A stretch of 64,000 nucleotides of DNA, taken from assembly GCF_001613205.1 (NCBI RefSeq), contig NZ_BDBX01000024.1, forward strand, positions 124,001-188,000. The letters are read 5' to 3'. Positions 16,192-24,807 of this stretch are shown here, in pieces. This DNA is from Nocardia sienata NBRC 100364 (GTDB lineage Bacteria; Actinomycetota; Actinomycetes; Mycobacteriales; Mycobacteriaceae). The stretch's first letter is position 1. Each line of letters begins with the position of its first letter. The notes below the pieces were generated by a model. It was given only the letters and a program-made list of their open reading frames with translations. It ran no database searches and had not been told where the DNA came from. Both the position numbers and the translations under genes were made by a program.

Positions 16192-18228
16192 GTGACGAAT
16201 TCACAGCAGCCCATCACCAGCGTTCTGGTCGCCAACCGCGGTGAGATCGCCCGCCGGATCTTCGCCTCCTGCCGTCGGATGGGCGTGGGCACGGTGGCGG
16301 TCTATTCCGACGCCGACGCCGAATCCCCGCATATCGCGGAGGCCGACGCCGCGGTCCGTCTGCCCGGGAATACACCCGCGCAGACCTATCTGCGCGGCGA
16401 TCTCATCATCGCGGCCGCCCGGGCCACGGGTGCCGATGCCATCCACCCCGGCTACGGGTTCCTTTCCGAGAACGCTGAGTTCGCGCGGGCGGTGGAGGCG
16501 GCCGGACTGATCTGGATCGGGCCGCCCGCAGCCGCCATCGAGGAGATGGGTTCCAAGGTCGCGTCCAAGAAGATGATGGACGCCGCCGGGGTGCCGGTGC
16601 TGGCCGAACTCGATCCGGCGGAGGTCACCGAAGCCCAGCTCCCGGTCTTGATCAAGGCTTCCGCCGGGGGCGGCGGCCGCGGTATGCGGGTGGTACGCGA
16701 CCTGGCCGAACTGCCCGGGCAGTTGGAAGGCGCCCGCCGGGAGGCCGAATCGGCGTTCGGCGACCCCACCGTCTTCTGCGAGCGCTATCTGGAGACCGGC
16801 CACCATATCGAAGTCCAGGTGATGGCCGATACGCACGGCACCATCTGGGCCGTCGGCGAACGGGAGTGCTCGATCCAGCGCCGGCACCAGAAGGTCGTCG
16901 AGGAGGCGCCGTCCCCGCTGGTGGAACGTATCGATGCCGGCCGGGGACCGGATTCGGGACCAGGTATGCGGGGCCGGTTGTTCGAGGCGGCCCGCCAGGC
17001 CGCCGCCGCCATCGGCTACACCGGCGCCGGTACGGTCGAATTCCTGGCCGACGAGTCGGGCGAGTTCTTCTTCCTGGAGATGAACACCCGCCTTCAGGTG
17101 GAGCATCCGGTCACCGAATGCACCACCGGCCTCGACCTGGTCCAGTTGCAGCTCGAGGTGGCCCAGGGCGCTCGGCTCGCTCCCCAACCGCCTGCTCCGC
17201 ACGGTCATTCGATCGAGGTGCGGCTCTACGCCGAGGACCCCGCGCAGGATTGGCAGCCGCAGAGCGGAACCGTTCACCGCATAGAGGTTCCCGGGGTCGC
17301 GGCGGAATTCGACCTGCTCGACCGCCCCGGTGTCCGCCTGGATTCCGGTGTGGTCGACGGTTCGGCGGTCGGGGTGCACTACGACCCCATGCTCGCCAAG
17401 GTCATCTCCTACGGTCGCACCCGGGAGGAGGCGGCCCGGCTGCTGGCCGGTGCCCTGCACCGGGCCCGGATCCACGGCTTGGTCACCAACCGTGACCTGC
17501 TCGTCCGGGTATTGCGCCATCCCGCCTTCCTGGCCGGCGATACCGATACCGCCTTCTTCACCACGCACGGTCTGGACACCTTGGCCGCGCCCCTGGCCGG
17601 TCCGGACGAGGAGGGACTGTCGATCGTCGCGGCCGCGCTCGCCGAAGCGGCCGCCAACCGGGCCCGGGCCGGTGTGGTCGCGGGTGTGCCGAGCGGCTGG
17701 CGCAATCTGCCGTCGCAGGCGCAACGCAAGTCCTACGAAAGCCGCGCCACCGGTTCGCACGATATCGACTACCGGTTCACCCGCAGCGGGGTGGAGGTCG
17801 CCGGGTGCGCCGGTCTGGAATTGATCTCCGTCGCTCCCGATCAGGTGGTGCTGGCGGTGCCCGGGGCGCACGGCCTGGTCCGGCGGCAGTTCGCCGTCGC
17901 CCGCTACGACGATCTCGTGTGCGTGGATTCCGCGCTCGGGCCGGTGTCGGTGCGCCGCCTGCCGCGGTTCACCGACCCCGCCGACCAGGTGGCCACCGGG
18001 TCGCTGCTGGCACCCATGCCGGGCAATGTGATCCGGCTGGGCGCCGAGGTCGGCAGTTCGGTGACCGCCGGCCAGCCGATCCTGTGGCTGGAGGCCATGA
18101 AGATGGAGCACACCATAGCCGCGCCCGTCGACGGTGTGCTCAGTGCCGTGAATGTCGAAGTCGGCCGGCAGGTCGACGTGGGTGCCGTTCTCGCCGTGGT
18201 GGATCCCGCCACCGAAAACCAGGAGTAG
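16192..18228 (+). CDS. Acyl-CoA carboxylase alpha subunit (biotin carboxylase + BCCP)
   Basis: The 678-residue protein has a biotin carboxylase domain (VLVANRGEIARRIFASCRRM, ATP-grasp glycine loop IKASAGGGGRGMRVVRD, catalytic ECSIQRRHQKVVEEAPSPL and FLEMNTRLQVEHPVTE), a middle BT-like region and a C-terminal biotinyl domain with LEAMKMEH, biotin on Lys 637. Start is GTG 16192, 8 bp after the beta-subunit stop; the longer frame upstream is spurious. Together with the beta subunit it fixes bicarbonate onto a branched enoyl-CoA. Confidence 0.9.
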   Translation: MTNSQQPITSVLVANRGEIARRIFASCRRMGVGTVAVYSDADAESPHIAEADAAVRLPGNTPAQTYLRGDLIIAAARATGADAIHPGYGFLSENAEFARAVEAAGLIWIGPPAAAIEEMGSKVASKKMMDAAGVPVLAELDPAEVTEAQLPVLIKASAGGGGRGMRVVRDLAELPGQLEGARREAESAFGDPTVFCERYLETGHHIEVQVMADTHGTIWAVGERECSIQRRHQKVVEEAPSPLVERIDAGRGPDSGPGMRGRLFEAARQAAAAIGYTGAGTVEFLADESGEFFFLEMNTRLQVEHPVTECTTGLDLVQLQLEVAQGARLAPQPPAPHGHSIEVRLYAEDPAQDWQPQSGTVHRIEVPGVAAEFDLLDRPGVRLDSGVVDGSAVGVHYDPMLAKVISYGRTREEAARLLAGALHRARIHGLVTNRDLLVRVLRHPAFLAGDTDTAFFTTHGLDTLAAPLAGPDEEGLSIVAAALAEAAANRARAGVVAGVPSGWRNLPSQAQRKSYESRATGSHDIDYRFTRSGVEVAGCAGLELISVAPDQVVLAVPGAHGLVRRQFAVARYDDLVCVDSALGPVSVRRLPRFTDPADQVATGSLLAPMPGNVIRLGAEVGSSVTAGQPILWLEAMKMEHTIAAPVDGVLSAVNVEVGRQVDVGAVLAVVDPATENQE

Positions 18229-18231
18229 GCA

Positions 18232-19392
18232 ATGAGCTTCATCGAATCCGACGAACGCAAAGAACTGCGCGCTGCCGTGGCCGCGCTGGCCGCCAAGTAC
18301 AACTACCGCGATTACGTGCTGCCGCGGGCGCGGAAGAGCGAACCGCTGGACGAACTGTGGGCCGAGGCCGGGAAGCTGGGCTTCCTCGGGGTGAACCTGC
18401 CCGAGGAGTACGGGGGCGGCGGCGCCGGAATGTACGAACTGGCGCTGGTGATGGAGGAGCTGTCCGCGCAGGGTGCCGGTCTGCTGCTCATGGTGGTCTC
18501 GCCCGCCATCTGCGGCACCATCATCACCAAGTACGGCACCGACGAGCAGAAGGCCGAATGGCTGCCCAAGCTCTCCGACGGTTCGGCCAAGATGGTCTTC
18601 GGTATCACCGAACCCGATGCCGGTTCCAATTCACATCAGATCACCACCACCGCCCGCCGCGACGGTGACGACTGGCTGCTCACCGGCCGCAAGATCTTCA
18701 TCTCCGGCGTCGACCAGGCCGAGGCGGTGCTGATCGTGGCGCGCACCGAGGACCATAAGACGGGCAAACTCAAGCCCGCCCTGTTCATCGTGCCCACCGA
18801 CGCGCCCGGGTTCGAGAAGACCCCGCAGGAAATGGACATAATCGAGCCGGACCATCAGTTCACCCTGTTCCTCGACGACGTCCGGTTGCCCTCCACCGCC
18901 CTGGTCGGTAAAGAGGACGCCGCCCTCATGCAGCTGTTCGCGGGCCTGAACCCGGAGCGGATCATGGGCGCCGCCATGGCGGTCGGCGTCGGCCGCTACG
19001 CCATCGACCGGGCGGTCGAATACGCCAAGGAGCGCACGGTCTGGAAGACCCCCATCGGCGCGCACCAGGGCATCGCGCATCCGCTGGCGCAGGTGAAGAT
19101 CGAACTGGAACTGGCCCGGTTGATGATGCTCAAGGCCGCCACCCTCTACGACGCCGGTGACGAGATGGGCGCCGCGGAGGCCGCCAACATGGCCAAATAC
19201 GCGGCTGCCGAGGCCAGTATCAAAGCCCTCGACCAGGCTATCCAGACCCACGGCGGTTCCGGTCTGACCTCGGAATACGGTCTGGCCGCCATGCTCGGCG
19301 CGGCCCGGATCGCGCGGGTGGCCCCGGTGAGCCGGGAAATGATCCTCAATTTCGTCGCCCAGCATTCGCTGGGCCTGCCGAAGTCCTACTGA
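18232..19392 (+). CDS. Acyl-CoA dehydrogenase (second of operon)
   Basis: The 386-residue enzyme has the ACAD landmarks KLGFLGVNLPEEYGGGGAGM, FGITEPDAGSNSHQITTTAR, WLLTGRKIFISGVDQAEAVL, RIMGAAMAVGVGRYAIDRAV and the C-terminal AIQTHGGSGLTSEYGLAAML. It starts 3 bp after the carboxylase alpha stop. Paired with the first dehydrogenase it suggests two desaturation steps, as in citronellol breakdown (citronellyl-CoA and a later acyl-CoA), or separate chain-length specificities. Confidence 0.88.
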   Translation: MSFIESDERKELRAAVAALAAKYNYRDYVLPRARKSEPLDELWAEAGKLGFLGVNLPEEYGGGGAGMYELALVMEELSAQGAGLLLMVVSPAICGTIITKYGTDEQKAEWLPKLSDGSAKMVFGITEPDAGSNSHQITTTARRDGDDWLLTGRKIFISGVDQAEAVLIVARTEDHKTGKLKPALFIVPTDAPGFEKTPQEMDIIEPDHQFTLFLDDVRLPSTALVGKEDAALMQLFAGLNPERIMGAAMAVGVGRYAIDRAVEYAKERTVWKTPIGAHQGIAHPLAQVKIELELARLMMLKAATLYDAGDEMGAAEAANMAKYAAAEASIKALDQAIQTHGGSGLTSEYGLAAMLGAARIARVAPVSREMILNFVAQHSLGLPKSY

Positions 19393-19398
19393 GCACCC

Positions 19399-19428
19399 GA
19401 GGGCCGGGGCGTATGCGCTCCGGCCCTC
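19399..19428 (+). terminator. Intra-operon hairpin
   Basis: GAGGGCCGG at 19399-19407 pairs exactly with CCGGCCCTC at 19420-19428 around a 12-nt loop in the 53-bp gap before the enoyl-CoA hydratase gene. It could partly terminate transcription or stabilise the upstream message. No T-run follows. Confidence 0.5.
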
Positions 19429-19445
19429 AGAAAGGCAGGGCCGCC

Positions 19446-20252
19446 GTGACCGATACCGAGACCCGGGTCGTCGACTATGCCGTCGAGGACGGGTTCGCCA
19501 CCCTCACCCTCGACTCCCCGCACAACCGCAACGCCATCTCCGCGCGTCTGGTCACCGAACTCCTGGCGGGTCTCGACCGCGCGGCCGCCGACCCGGACGT
19601 GCGCGGCGTCGTCCTGACCCATACCGGCGCGACCTTCTGTGCCGGAGCCGACCTCAAGGAGGCCGTGGACGCCGACCCCGCCGCCGCCTCCGATATCCGC
19701 ACCCAATGGATGGTGCGGCTGTTGCGTACCATCCTGGAACTCCCGAAACCGGTGATCGCACGGGTGGACGGGAATGTGCGCGCCGGTGGTATGGGACTGC
19801 TCGCGGCCTGCGATATCGCCGTCGCCGGCCTGTCCAGCAGTTTCGCGCTCACCGAGGCACGGCTGGGCCTGGCGCCCTTCGTCATCTCGCTCACCCTGCT
19901 GCCCCGGATGAATCCCCGCGCCGCCGACCGGTATTTCCTGACCGGTGAGACGTTCGACGCCGATACCGCCGAGCGGATCGGCCTGATCACCCTGGCGACG
20001 AACGACCCGGCCGCCCGGACCGTCGAACTACTGGACGAACTGCGCAAAGCCTCCCCACAGGGCCTCGCGGAGAGCAAACGCCTCACCACCGCGCCGATCC
20101 TGGCCGAATTCGATCGCTGTGCCGACGAATTGGCGGCCCGCTCGGGCAGTTTCTTCGGCACCGAGGAAGTGATCGAGGGGATGACCGCGTTCCTGCAACG
20201 GCGCCCGCCCCGCTGGGCCGTCCCGGCCGCCGAAACGCCCTCGGCAGAATAG
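19446..20252 (+). CDS. Enoyl-CoA hydratase/isomerase family protein
   Basis: The 268-residue crotonase has the oxyanion-hole segment GATFCAGADLKEAVD and the second loop VDGNVRAGGMGLLAACDIAV, followed by SSFALTEARLGLAPFVISL. In the expected catalytic region the order matches glutaconyl-type hydratases (AtuE or LiuC-like), which hydrate the carboxylated enoyl-CoA made by the upstream carboxylase. GTG 19446 with AAAGGCAGGG in front is the start; a longer ATG frame exists but lacks a ribosome site. Confidence 0.85.
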   Translation: MTDTETRVVDYAVEDGFATLTLDSPHNRNAISARLVTELLAGLDRAAADPDVRGVVLTHTGATFCAGADLKEAVDADPAAASDIRTQWMVRLLRTILELPKPVIARVDGNVRAGGMGLLAACDIAVAGLSSSFALTEARLGLAPFVISLTLLPRMNPRAADRYFLTGETFDADTAERIGLITLATNDPAARTVELLDELRKASPQGLAESKRLTTAPILAEFDRCADELAARSGSFFGTEEVIEGMTAFLQRRPPRWAVPAAETPSAE

Positions 20253-20258
20253 GCCGCT

Positions 20259-20864
20259 ATGGCGACACCCCACGAACCCAAACAGGACCGCAGCCGGGCC
20301 ACCCGGCAGCGGCTCCTCGAGGCCACCATCGACTGCCTGGCGGAAAAGGGCTGGGCAGCGGCGACGGTGGCGGTGGTCGCCGAACGGGCCGGCGTCTCCC
20401 GGGGGGCGGCCCAGCATCATTTCCCCACCCGGGAAGACCTCATCACCGCCGCCCTCACCTACATGTTCGACACCCGCAACGCCGGGGCGGTGACGACGGC
20501 GACCACCGAACCCGGTTTCGCTCGAACCGAGGCCGTGGTCGCCGGCCTGGTCGAGTCCTACACCAGCCGGCTTTTCAAAGCGGCCCTGCAAGTGTGGACA
20601 CACGCCGCCGCCGATCCCGCCCTGCGCGAACGTATTGTTCCGCTCGAGGCCCGTTTCGGGCGCGGCGCACACCATCGCGCCGTCCAAGAGCTGGGGGTCG
20701 ACGACTCCGACCCCGTCACCCACCATCTGGTCCAGGCCACCCTCGACCTCGCTCGCGGCCTGGGGCTGGCCGATGTACTGACCGATGATTCGGCCCGTCG
20801 CAAACAGATCGTGCACCAGTGGGCGGTCACCCTGCACGAAGCCCTGGAAGCCAGGCAGATCTGA
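20259..20864 (+). CDS. TetR-family regulator of the carboxylase operon
   Basis: The 201-residue protein has an N-terminal TetR HTH (TRQRLLEATIDCLAEKGWAA, VVAERAGVSRGAAQHHFPTR) and an all-helical ligand domain. It is the last gene of the cluster, 6 bp after the hydratase stop. In mycobacteria a TetR protein similarly placed controls branched-chain (leucine) catabolism genes; by analogy this one probably senses an acyl-CoA intermediate and binds the palindrome at 11612-11627. That link is inferred from position. Confidence 0.86.
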   Translation: MATPHEPKQDRSRATRQRLLEATIDCLAEKGWAAATVAVVAERAGVSRGAAQHHFPTREDLITAALTYMFDTRNAGAVTTATTEPGFARTEAVVAGLVESYTSRLFKAALQVWTHAAADPALRERIVPLEARFGRGAHHRAVQELGVDDSDPVTHHLVQATLDLARGLGLADVLTDDSARRKQIVHQWAVTLHEALEARQI

Positions 20865-20948
20865 CGTCCGGCCCGGTTACCTGCTTGTGGCCGCCCGGGC
20901 CGCAACACTTCGATCCGCTGCCCGGTACTCGGTGACACCGACATATCA

Positions 20949-21425
20949 CTACTCGGCGAGGCCGACCGGCGATATTCGCGGCCGAGTGACCGCCCGGACC
21001 GTGACCAGCCCGTCGAGACCTTCGAAGTCGTCCGGATTGGTCGTGTACAGCGGCAGGTCTTCGGCCAGGGCGATCGAGGCGATCATCAGGTCGGCGATAC
21101 GGCGCCGCGGTTTGCGACCGGCAGCGATGACGGCTGCGCATATCCGGCCGTAGGCACGAGCGGCCTCCGCGTCGAAAGGCACGGGATCGAATTCGTGTTC
21201 GGCTCGCTGTAGCGCGTCGAGACGTCGCGCTCGTTCGGCGTACTCGTCGTAGCTGCTCTGCTCGGCATTGCCACGGACCTCGTGCGGTCCGGCCGATAAT
21301 TCGGCCAGTGTGACAGCCGTGATCGCCATCTCGTCCGGAAGCTCTGCGGGATCCACCCAGCGACGGAGAATCACGATGTTGGTGTCGATCAGCCCACGTG
21401 TACGGGCCGGACGGTCAACGATCAT
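20949..21425 (-). CDS. vapC: VapC-type PIN-domain toxin
   Basis: The 158-residue PIN domain has the acidic residues of the family: Asp 14 in GLIDTNIVILRRW, Glu in AITAVTLAELSAGPHE, and the DLMIASIALAEDLPLYTTNPDDF motif with the C-terminal Asp pair. VapC proteins are Mg-dependent RNases that cleave tRNA or rRNA when freed from their antitoxin. Its ATG overlaps the 3' end of the antitoxin gene by 11 bp, so the antitoxin is translated first. Confidence 0.88.
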   Translation of the reverse strand: MIVDRPARTRGLIDTNIVILRRWVDPAELPDEMAITAVTLAELSAGPHEVRGNAEQSSYDEYAERARRLDALQRAEHEFDPVPFDAEAARAYGRICAAVIAAGRKPRRRIADLMIASIALAEDLPLYTTNPDDFEGLDGLVTVRAVTRPRISPVGLAE

Positions 21426-21684
21426 AGGGGTCGTCCAGGTACTGCTCGGCTGTGGCGTCCTGGTCGGCGCGGAAGGTGCCGGGGTCGAGACCGGGTGCGG
21501 TCTGTGACATGGCCGCGAATTCTGTCCGCGGAACGAACCTGCGGCGGCGCCGCAGGGGCACCAGTTGGCCGATCTGGTGGCCGTCGCGCGTAACTGTGAA
21601 CGTCTGCCCGTCCTGGACGGCGTCCATTATCTCCTTCGATCTGTTGCGTAGGTCCCGCTGCGTGATTTCGGGCTGAGCGCTCAT
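21415..21684 (-). CDS. Phd/YefM-type antitoxin
   Basis: The 89-residue protein starts with the Phd/YefM DNA-binding fold (EITQRDLRNRSKEIMDAVQD, then GQTFTVTRDGHQIGQLVPLRR) and has an acidic, flexible C-terminus (GTFRADQDATAEQYLDDPYD) that would wrap around the toxin. ATG 21684 is the start; the open frame above it is not coding. It forms a classic antitoxin-toxin operon with the PIN gene and should bind its own promoter. Confidence 0.88.
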   Translation of the reverse strand: MSAQPEITQRDLRNRSKEIMDAVQDGQTFTVTRDGHQIGQLVPLRRRRRFVPRTEFAAMSQTAPGLDPGTFRADQDATAEQYLDDPYDR

Positions 21685-21723
21685 AGGACCAGGATAGAAG
21701 GGTGTGCTACGTGACGCCACTGG

Positions 21724-22248
21724 GTGCCACACCGCAACGGTGAAGTTGTAACCGCTGTTCGAGCACGGTGCGCCGTGGGGACTGACCACCGAAAGACCCA
21801 CCTTCGCCCCGCCCCGGCAACGGCTGTTGCAACGGCAGATGTCGGACACGGGGTAGCGGCGCTCGCCGCAGTGATCGGTTCGGGCGCGCTGGGCGGTACA
21901 CCGATCGCCGAGGCCGCCGACGGGGCGCTCGCGGCCGACGCCACCTTCGTCGCTCCCGGCGGGACAGCCTTCGTCATCTGGTCGGTGCTGTACATCGGTT
22001 TCCTCGCGCTAGCGGTCTGGCAACTCCTACCTGTGCAGCGGGGGAACCCGCGGGTACGGGATGTGTGGTGGGCGATCGCCCTGTCGCTGCTGCTCAACGC
22101 GCTGTGGATCGCCACAGTGCAGCTCGGCTGGGTCTACGTCAGCGCCGTGGTGATACTCGCACTAGCGGTCGCTGCCGCCGTGGTGGTAGCTCTGTCGGCG
22201 ATCCCGCCCGACGATATGACTCGCTCAACCGTCCGACTGCGCACGTAG
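21724..22248 (+). pseudogene. Truncated TspO/MBR-like membrane protein
   Basis: From about 21840 the frame reads as the N-terminal half of tryptophan-rich TspO/MBR-like proteins: ALGGTPIAEAADG, FVAPGGTAFVIWSVLYIGFL, VWQLLPVQRGNPRVRDVWWA and two more helices. It stops at a polar tail that runs into the response-regulator gene on the other strand, so at least half of the usual five or more helices is missing. The first 40 codons lack coding character and a ribosome site. It is best read as a gene cut off at its 3' end. Confidence 0.5.
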
Positions 22249-22878
22249 GTGTTCCAGTATCGCCAGCACCCTGCGGTTGTGCGCTTCACCGGCCGGCAGG
22301 TCGAGTTTGACGAATATCGCGTTGATGTGTTTTTCGACAGCGCTGCGAGTGATGAAGAGGCGTTCGCCGACCGCCGCGTTGCTCAGACCCTGGGCTATCA
22401 GTTCGAGCACTTCGCGTTCGCGGGCGGTGAGCCGTTCGATCGGAGACCCGGCGCGACTGTGCTGCAGGAGTTGCCGGACCACTTCCGGGTCGAACGCGGT
22501 GCCGCCCGCACCGACCCGCTCCACGGCGTCGAGGAAGGAATCGATGGCGGCTATCCGGTCCTTGAGCAGATAGCCCACTCCGCCGGTGCCGGTGAGGAAT
22601 TCGGCCGCGTGCCGGCGTTCGACGTACTGGGAGAGAACCAGCACCGGGATTCCGGGTTGTTCGCGGCGGATCTCCAGGGCGGCGCGGATTCCCTCATCGA
22701 TGTGATCGGGTGGCATCCGCACATCGGCCACCACCAGGTCCGGCGGACGCCGCCGAACGGCGTGCAGCAGTTCGACCGCGGTGCCGACCGAGTCGACGAT
22801 CTCATGGCCTTCGGCCGTGAGCAGCTGGGCCAGGCTTTCCCGCAGCAGTGCCGAATCTTCGGCAAGCGTTATCCGCAC
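22225..22878 (-). CDS. NarL/LuxR-family response regulator
   Basis: The 217-residue protein has a receiver domain (VRITLAEDSALLRESLAQLL, phospho-acceptor Asp in DLVVADVRMPPDHIDEG, Ser/Lys in VLSQYVER and YLLKDRIA) and a C-terminal LuxR HTH (LTAREREVLELIAQGLSNAA, FITRSAVEKHINAIF). GTG 22878 lies inside the last codons of the kinase gene (10-bp overlap). Note MPPDHID: an insertion of two residues is typical of this actinobacterial subgroup. It pairs with the kinase encoded just upstream. Confidence 0.9.
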   Translation of the reverse strand: MRITLAEDSALLRESLAQLLTAEGHEIVDSVGTAVELLHAVRRRPPDLVVADVRMPPDHIDEGIRAALEIRREQPGIPVLVLSQYVERRHAAEFLTGTGGVGYLLKDRIAAIDSFLDAVERVGAGGTAFDPEVVRQLLQHSRAGSPIERLTAREREVLELIAQGLSNAAVGERLFITRSAVEKHINAIFVKLDLPAGEAHNRRVLAILEHLRAQSDG

Positions 22879-24002
22879 GGTACCTCCGCGGTGATGGTTG
22901 TCGGCCCGCCGGCCGGGGAATCGACGGTGAACGTACCGTCGAGCGCGTGGATCCTGGCCGCGATACCGGACAGTCCGTGCCCGGCCGGGTCGGCGCCGCC
23001 GCAACCGTCGTCGTGGACGCGCAGCCATACGGTATCGCCGGTCCGACCGACCGCGATCTCGAGCGTAGCGGCGCCGGAGTGTTTGATGGCGTTGGTGATG
23101 GCTTCGCTGGCAGTGAAGTAGCAGGCCGATTCGACCGGTCGAGGCGGCCGGGCGGGTAGGTCGATATCGAGACGCGTCGGCAGCGGGGTGCGGTCGGCCA
23201 GCGCCTCCAGCGTGGCGTGCAGCCCGTCGCGAGCCAGCATCGCCGGATAGATCCGCCACGAGACGTCGCGTAGGTCGTCGAGCAGCTGACCGGTTTCGGC
23301 CTGTGCGCGCCGGTGCAGATCCGCGCGTACGCCGGTGTCGGTTTCGCGGTTCACCCGCGCCAGGATGATCGACAGGGCGACCACTCGCTGCTGGACGCCG
23401 TCGTGTAGATCGCGTTCGATACGGCGTCGTTCCTCGTCGATGACCTCGGTCACCTCGGCGCGGGTGGTGGTCAGCCGGGCGACCCGCTCGGCCAGCTCGC
23501 CCGCCCCGGGCAGGGCGAAAACCTGCCACGCCCACAGCTCGGCCCGAATGACCCCCAGTAGCCCTTGTACGGTGAGGAAAGCGAAGATCAGCCCCGGTAC
23601 CAGGGCCACGACCACGGCTTTCCAGCTGATCTGGCCGGGTTCGGTGGCGTCGACCACCGGCACCGCCGCACCTGTCGAGGCGCCGTAGACCAGTGCCGCG
23701 CCGACCACCACCCCCGCCCCGAGCAGCGTCAACATCACACCGCCCAGTAGTCCGAGTGCGATCCGCAGGCTCAGATAACCCACCGCGCGCCGCCCGGTGG
23801 GTTCCCCGGCCGGAGTCTCACCGAGCAGCAGGCTCAGCCTGCGCCGTTCCAGAGCGATAACTCGCCGCGGGTGGCGTGGACCGAACAGCCCGGCCACCGC
23901 GGCGGCGAGATCCAGCACAACGGTGCCGACACCGAGCGCAGTGCCGATGAGTACGGCAGCGCAGCGGCGCGCGCCGCGCTGTGGCAACGTCCTCATCGTC
24001 AC
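22869..24002 (-). CDS. Sensor histidine kinase (HisKA_3 type)
   Basis: The 377-residue kinase has four hydrophobic segments in its first 190 residues, the phospho-acceptor box EERRRIERDLHDGVQQRVVA with His in RDLHDG, and a HATPase domain (YFTASEAITNAIKHSGA, VHDDGCGGADPAGHGLSGI). It lacks a large extracellular loop, so it likely senses a membrane or envelope signal. GTG 24002 overlaps the DedA stop by 4 bp (GTGA). DedA, kinase and regulator form one operon. Confidence 0.88.
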   Translation of the reverse strand: MTMRTLPQRGARRCAAVLIGTALGVGTVVLDLAAAVAGLFGPRHPRRVIALERRRLSLLLGETPAGEPTGRRAVGYLSLRIALGLLGGVMLTLLGAGVVVGAALVYGASTGAAVPVVDATEPGQISWKAVVVALVPGLIFAFLTVQGLLGVIRAELWAWQVFALPGAGELAERVARLTTTRAEVTEVIDEERRRIERDLHDGVQQRVVALSIILARVNRETDTGVRADLHRRAQAETGQLLDDLRDVSWRIYPAMLARDGLHATLEALADRTPLPTRLDIDLPARPPRPVESACYFTASEAITNAIKHSGAATLEIAVGRTGDTVWLRVHDDGCGGADPAGHGLSGIAARIHALDGTFTVDSPAGGPTTITAEVPCG

Positions 24003-24652
24003 ATTCTCACTTGCCGCGTCCGCCGGTAGCGGGCCCACCCTCGGACGCAATACACCGCCACCGCTACCAGTACGACCAGGATCACGAGTTTCTGCAGGAT
24101 CCCCGCGTAGGTCTCCACCACCGGCCAGTTCTCACCGAGGAAGTACCCCGACAGCACGAACACCGTATTCCAGATCAGACTGCCCGCGGTGGTGAGCAGG
24201 GTGAATCGTCCGATCGGCATCCGCTCCACACCGGCGGGGATGGAGATCAGACTGCGGAAGATCGGGATCATCCGTCCGAAGAACACGGCTTTACCGCCGT
24301 GCCGGGCGAACCATTCCTCGGTGCGGTCGAAATCCGACAACTGCACCAGCGGCATCCGATCGATAATCGCCCGTAGCCGGTCCCGGCCGAGCAGCACGCC
24401 CAGGCCGTACAGTGCCAACGCGCCGACCACCGAGCCGAGCGTGGTCCCTACGAGCGCCTCCGCCAACCCGAATCGACCTTGGCTCGCGGCAAAACCGGCC
24501 AGCGGCAGAATGATCTCGCTGGGCAGCGGGGGAAAGAGGTTCTCCAGGGCGATGGCGGTGCCCGCTCCCAGCCCGCCGAGCCGTTCCATGAGGTCGACCG
24601 CCCAGGCGGCTACCCCGGTCAACTCGTCGGTGGATTCCATTGCAATAGGCAT
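23999..24652 (-). CDS. DedA-family membrane protein
   Basis: The 217-residue protein is a DedA/VTT-domain protein: ENLFPPLPSEIILPLAGFAA, the conserved GRDRLRAII region and FFGRMIPIFRSLISIPAGVERM, which holds the F/Y-x-R-x-x-P-x-x-R motif, with about five hydrophobic segments. DedA proteins recycle undecaprenyl phosphate or support membrane potential. Co-transcription with a two-component system suggests envelope stress control. The ATG at 24652 lies 6 nt after TAGCTT, which points to a leaderless message. Confidence 0.88.
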   Translation of the reverse strand: MPIAMESTDELTGVAAWAVDLMERLGGLGAGTAIALENLFPPLPSEIILPLAGFAASQGRFGLAEALVGTTLGSVVGALALYGLGVLLGRDRLRAIIDRMPLVQLSDFDRTEEWFARHGGKAVFFGRMIPIFRSLISIPAGVERMPIGRFTLLTTAGSLIWNTVFVLSGYFLGENWPVVETYAGILQKLVILVVLVAVAVYCVRGWARYRRTRQVRM

Positions 24653-24807
24653 ATTCCGAAGCTAGGAATCGGCGGCGCCACGCACAGTGGTGTCGTCCAC
24701 CCGGTTCAGTGGGCCCGACCGCAGTGCCGCGAGTGTGGTTTTCCGCACCTCGGGCGGCGGGCCTGCACCCTCGCCGCTACCTCGCCCGATCTCTAGCTTC
24801 GAGATTC
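24640..24807. promoter_or_regulatory. Mirror-image leaderless promoters
   Basis: CTAGCTTCG occurs just before the serine hydrolase start (24792-24801) and, in inverted orientation, just before the DedA start (near 24657-24665). In each case TAGCTT fits a TANNNT -10 hexamer followed by 6-8 nt and the ATG, so both messages should begin at or next to their start codon. The shared flanks (CCGAT before, AT after) suggest one regulator or sigma factor reads both. Confidence 0.55.

Noticed and set aside
16201..18111. 636-residue minus-strand frame opposite the carboxylase alpha subunit
   Set aside because: It is a shadow of the biotin carboxylase gene, whose motifs are intact on the plus strand.
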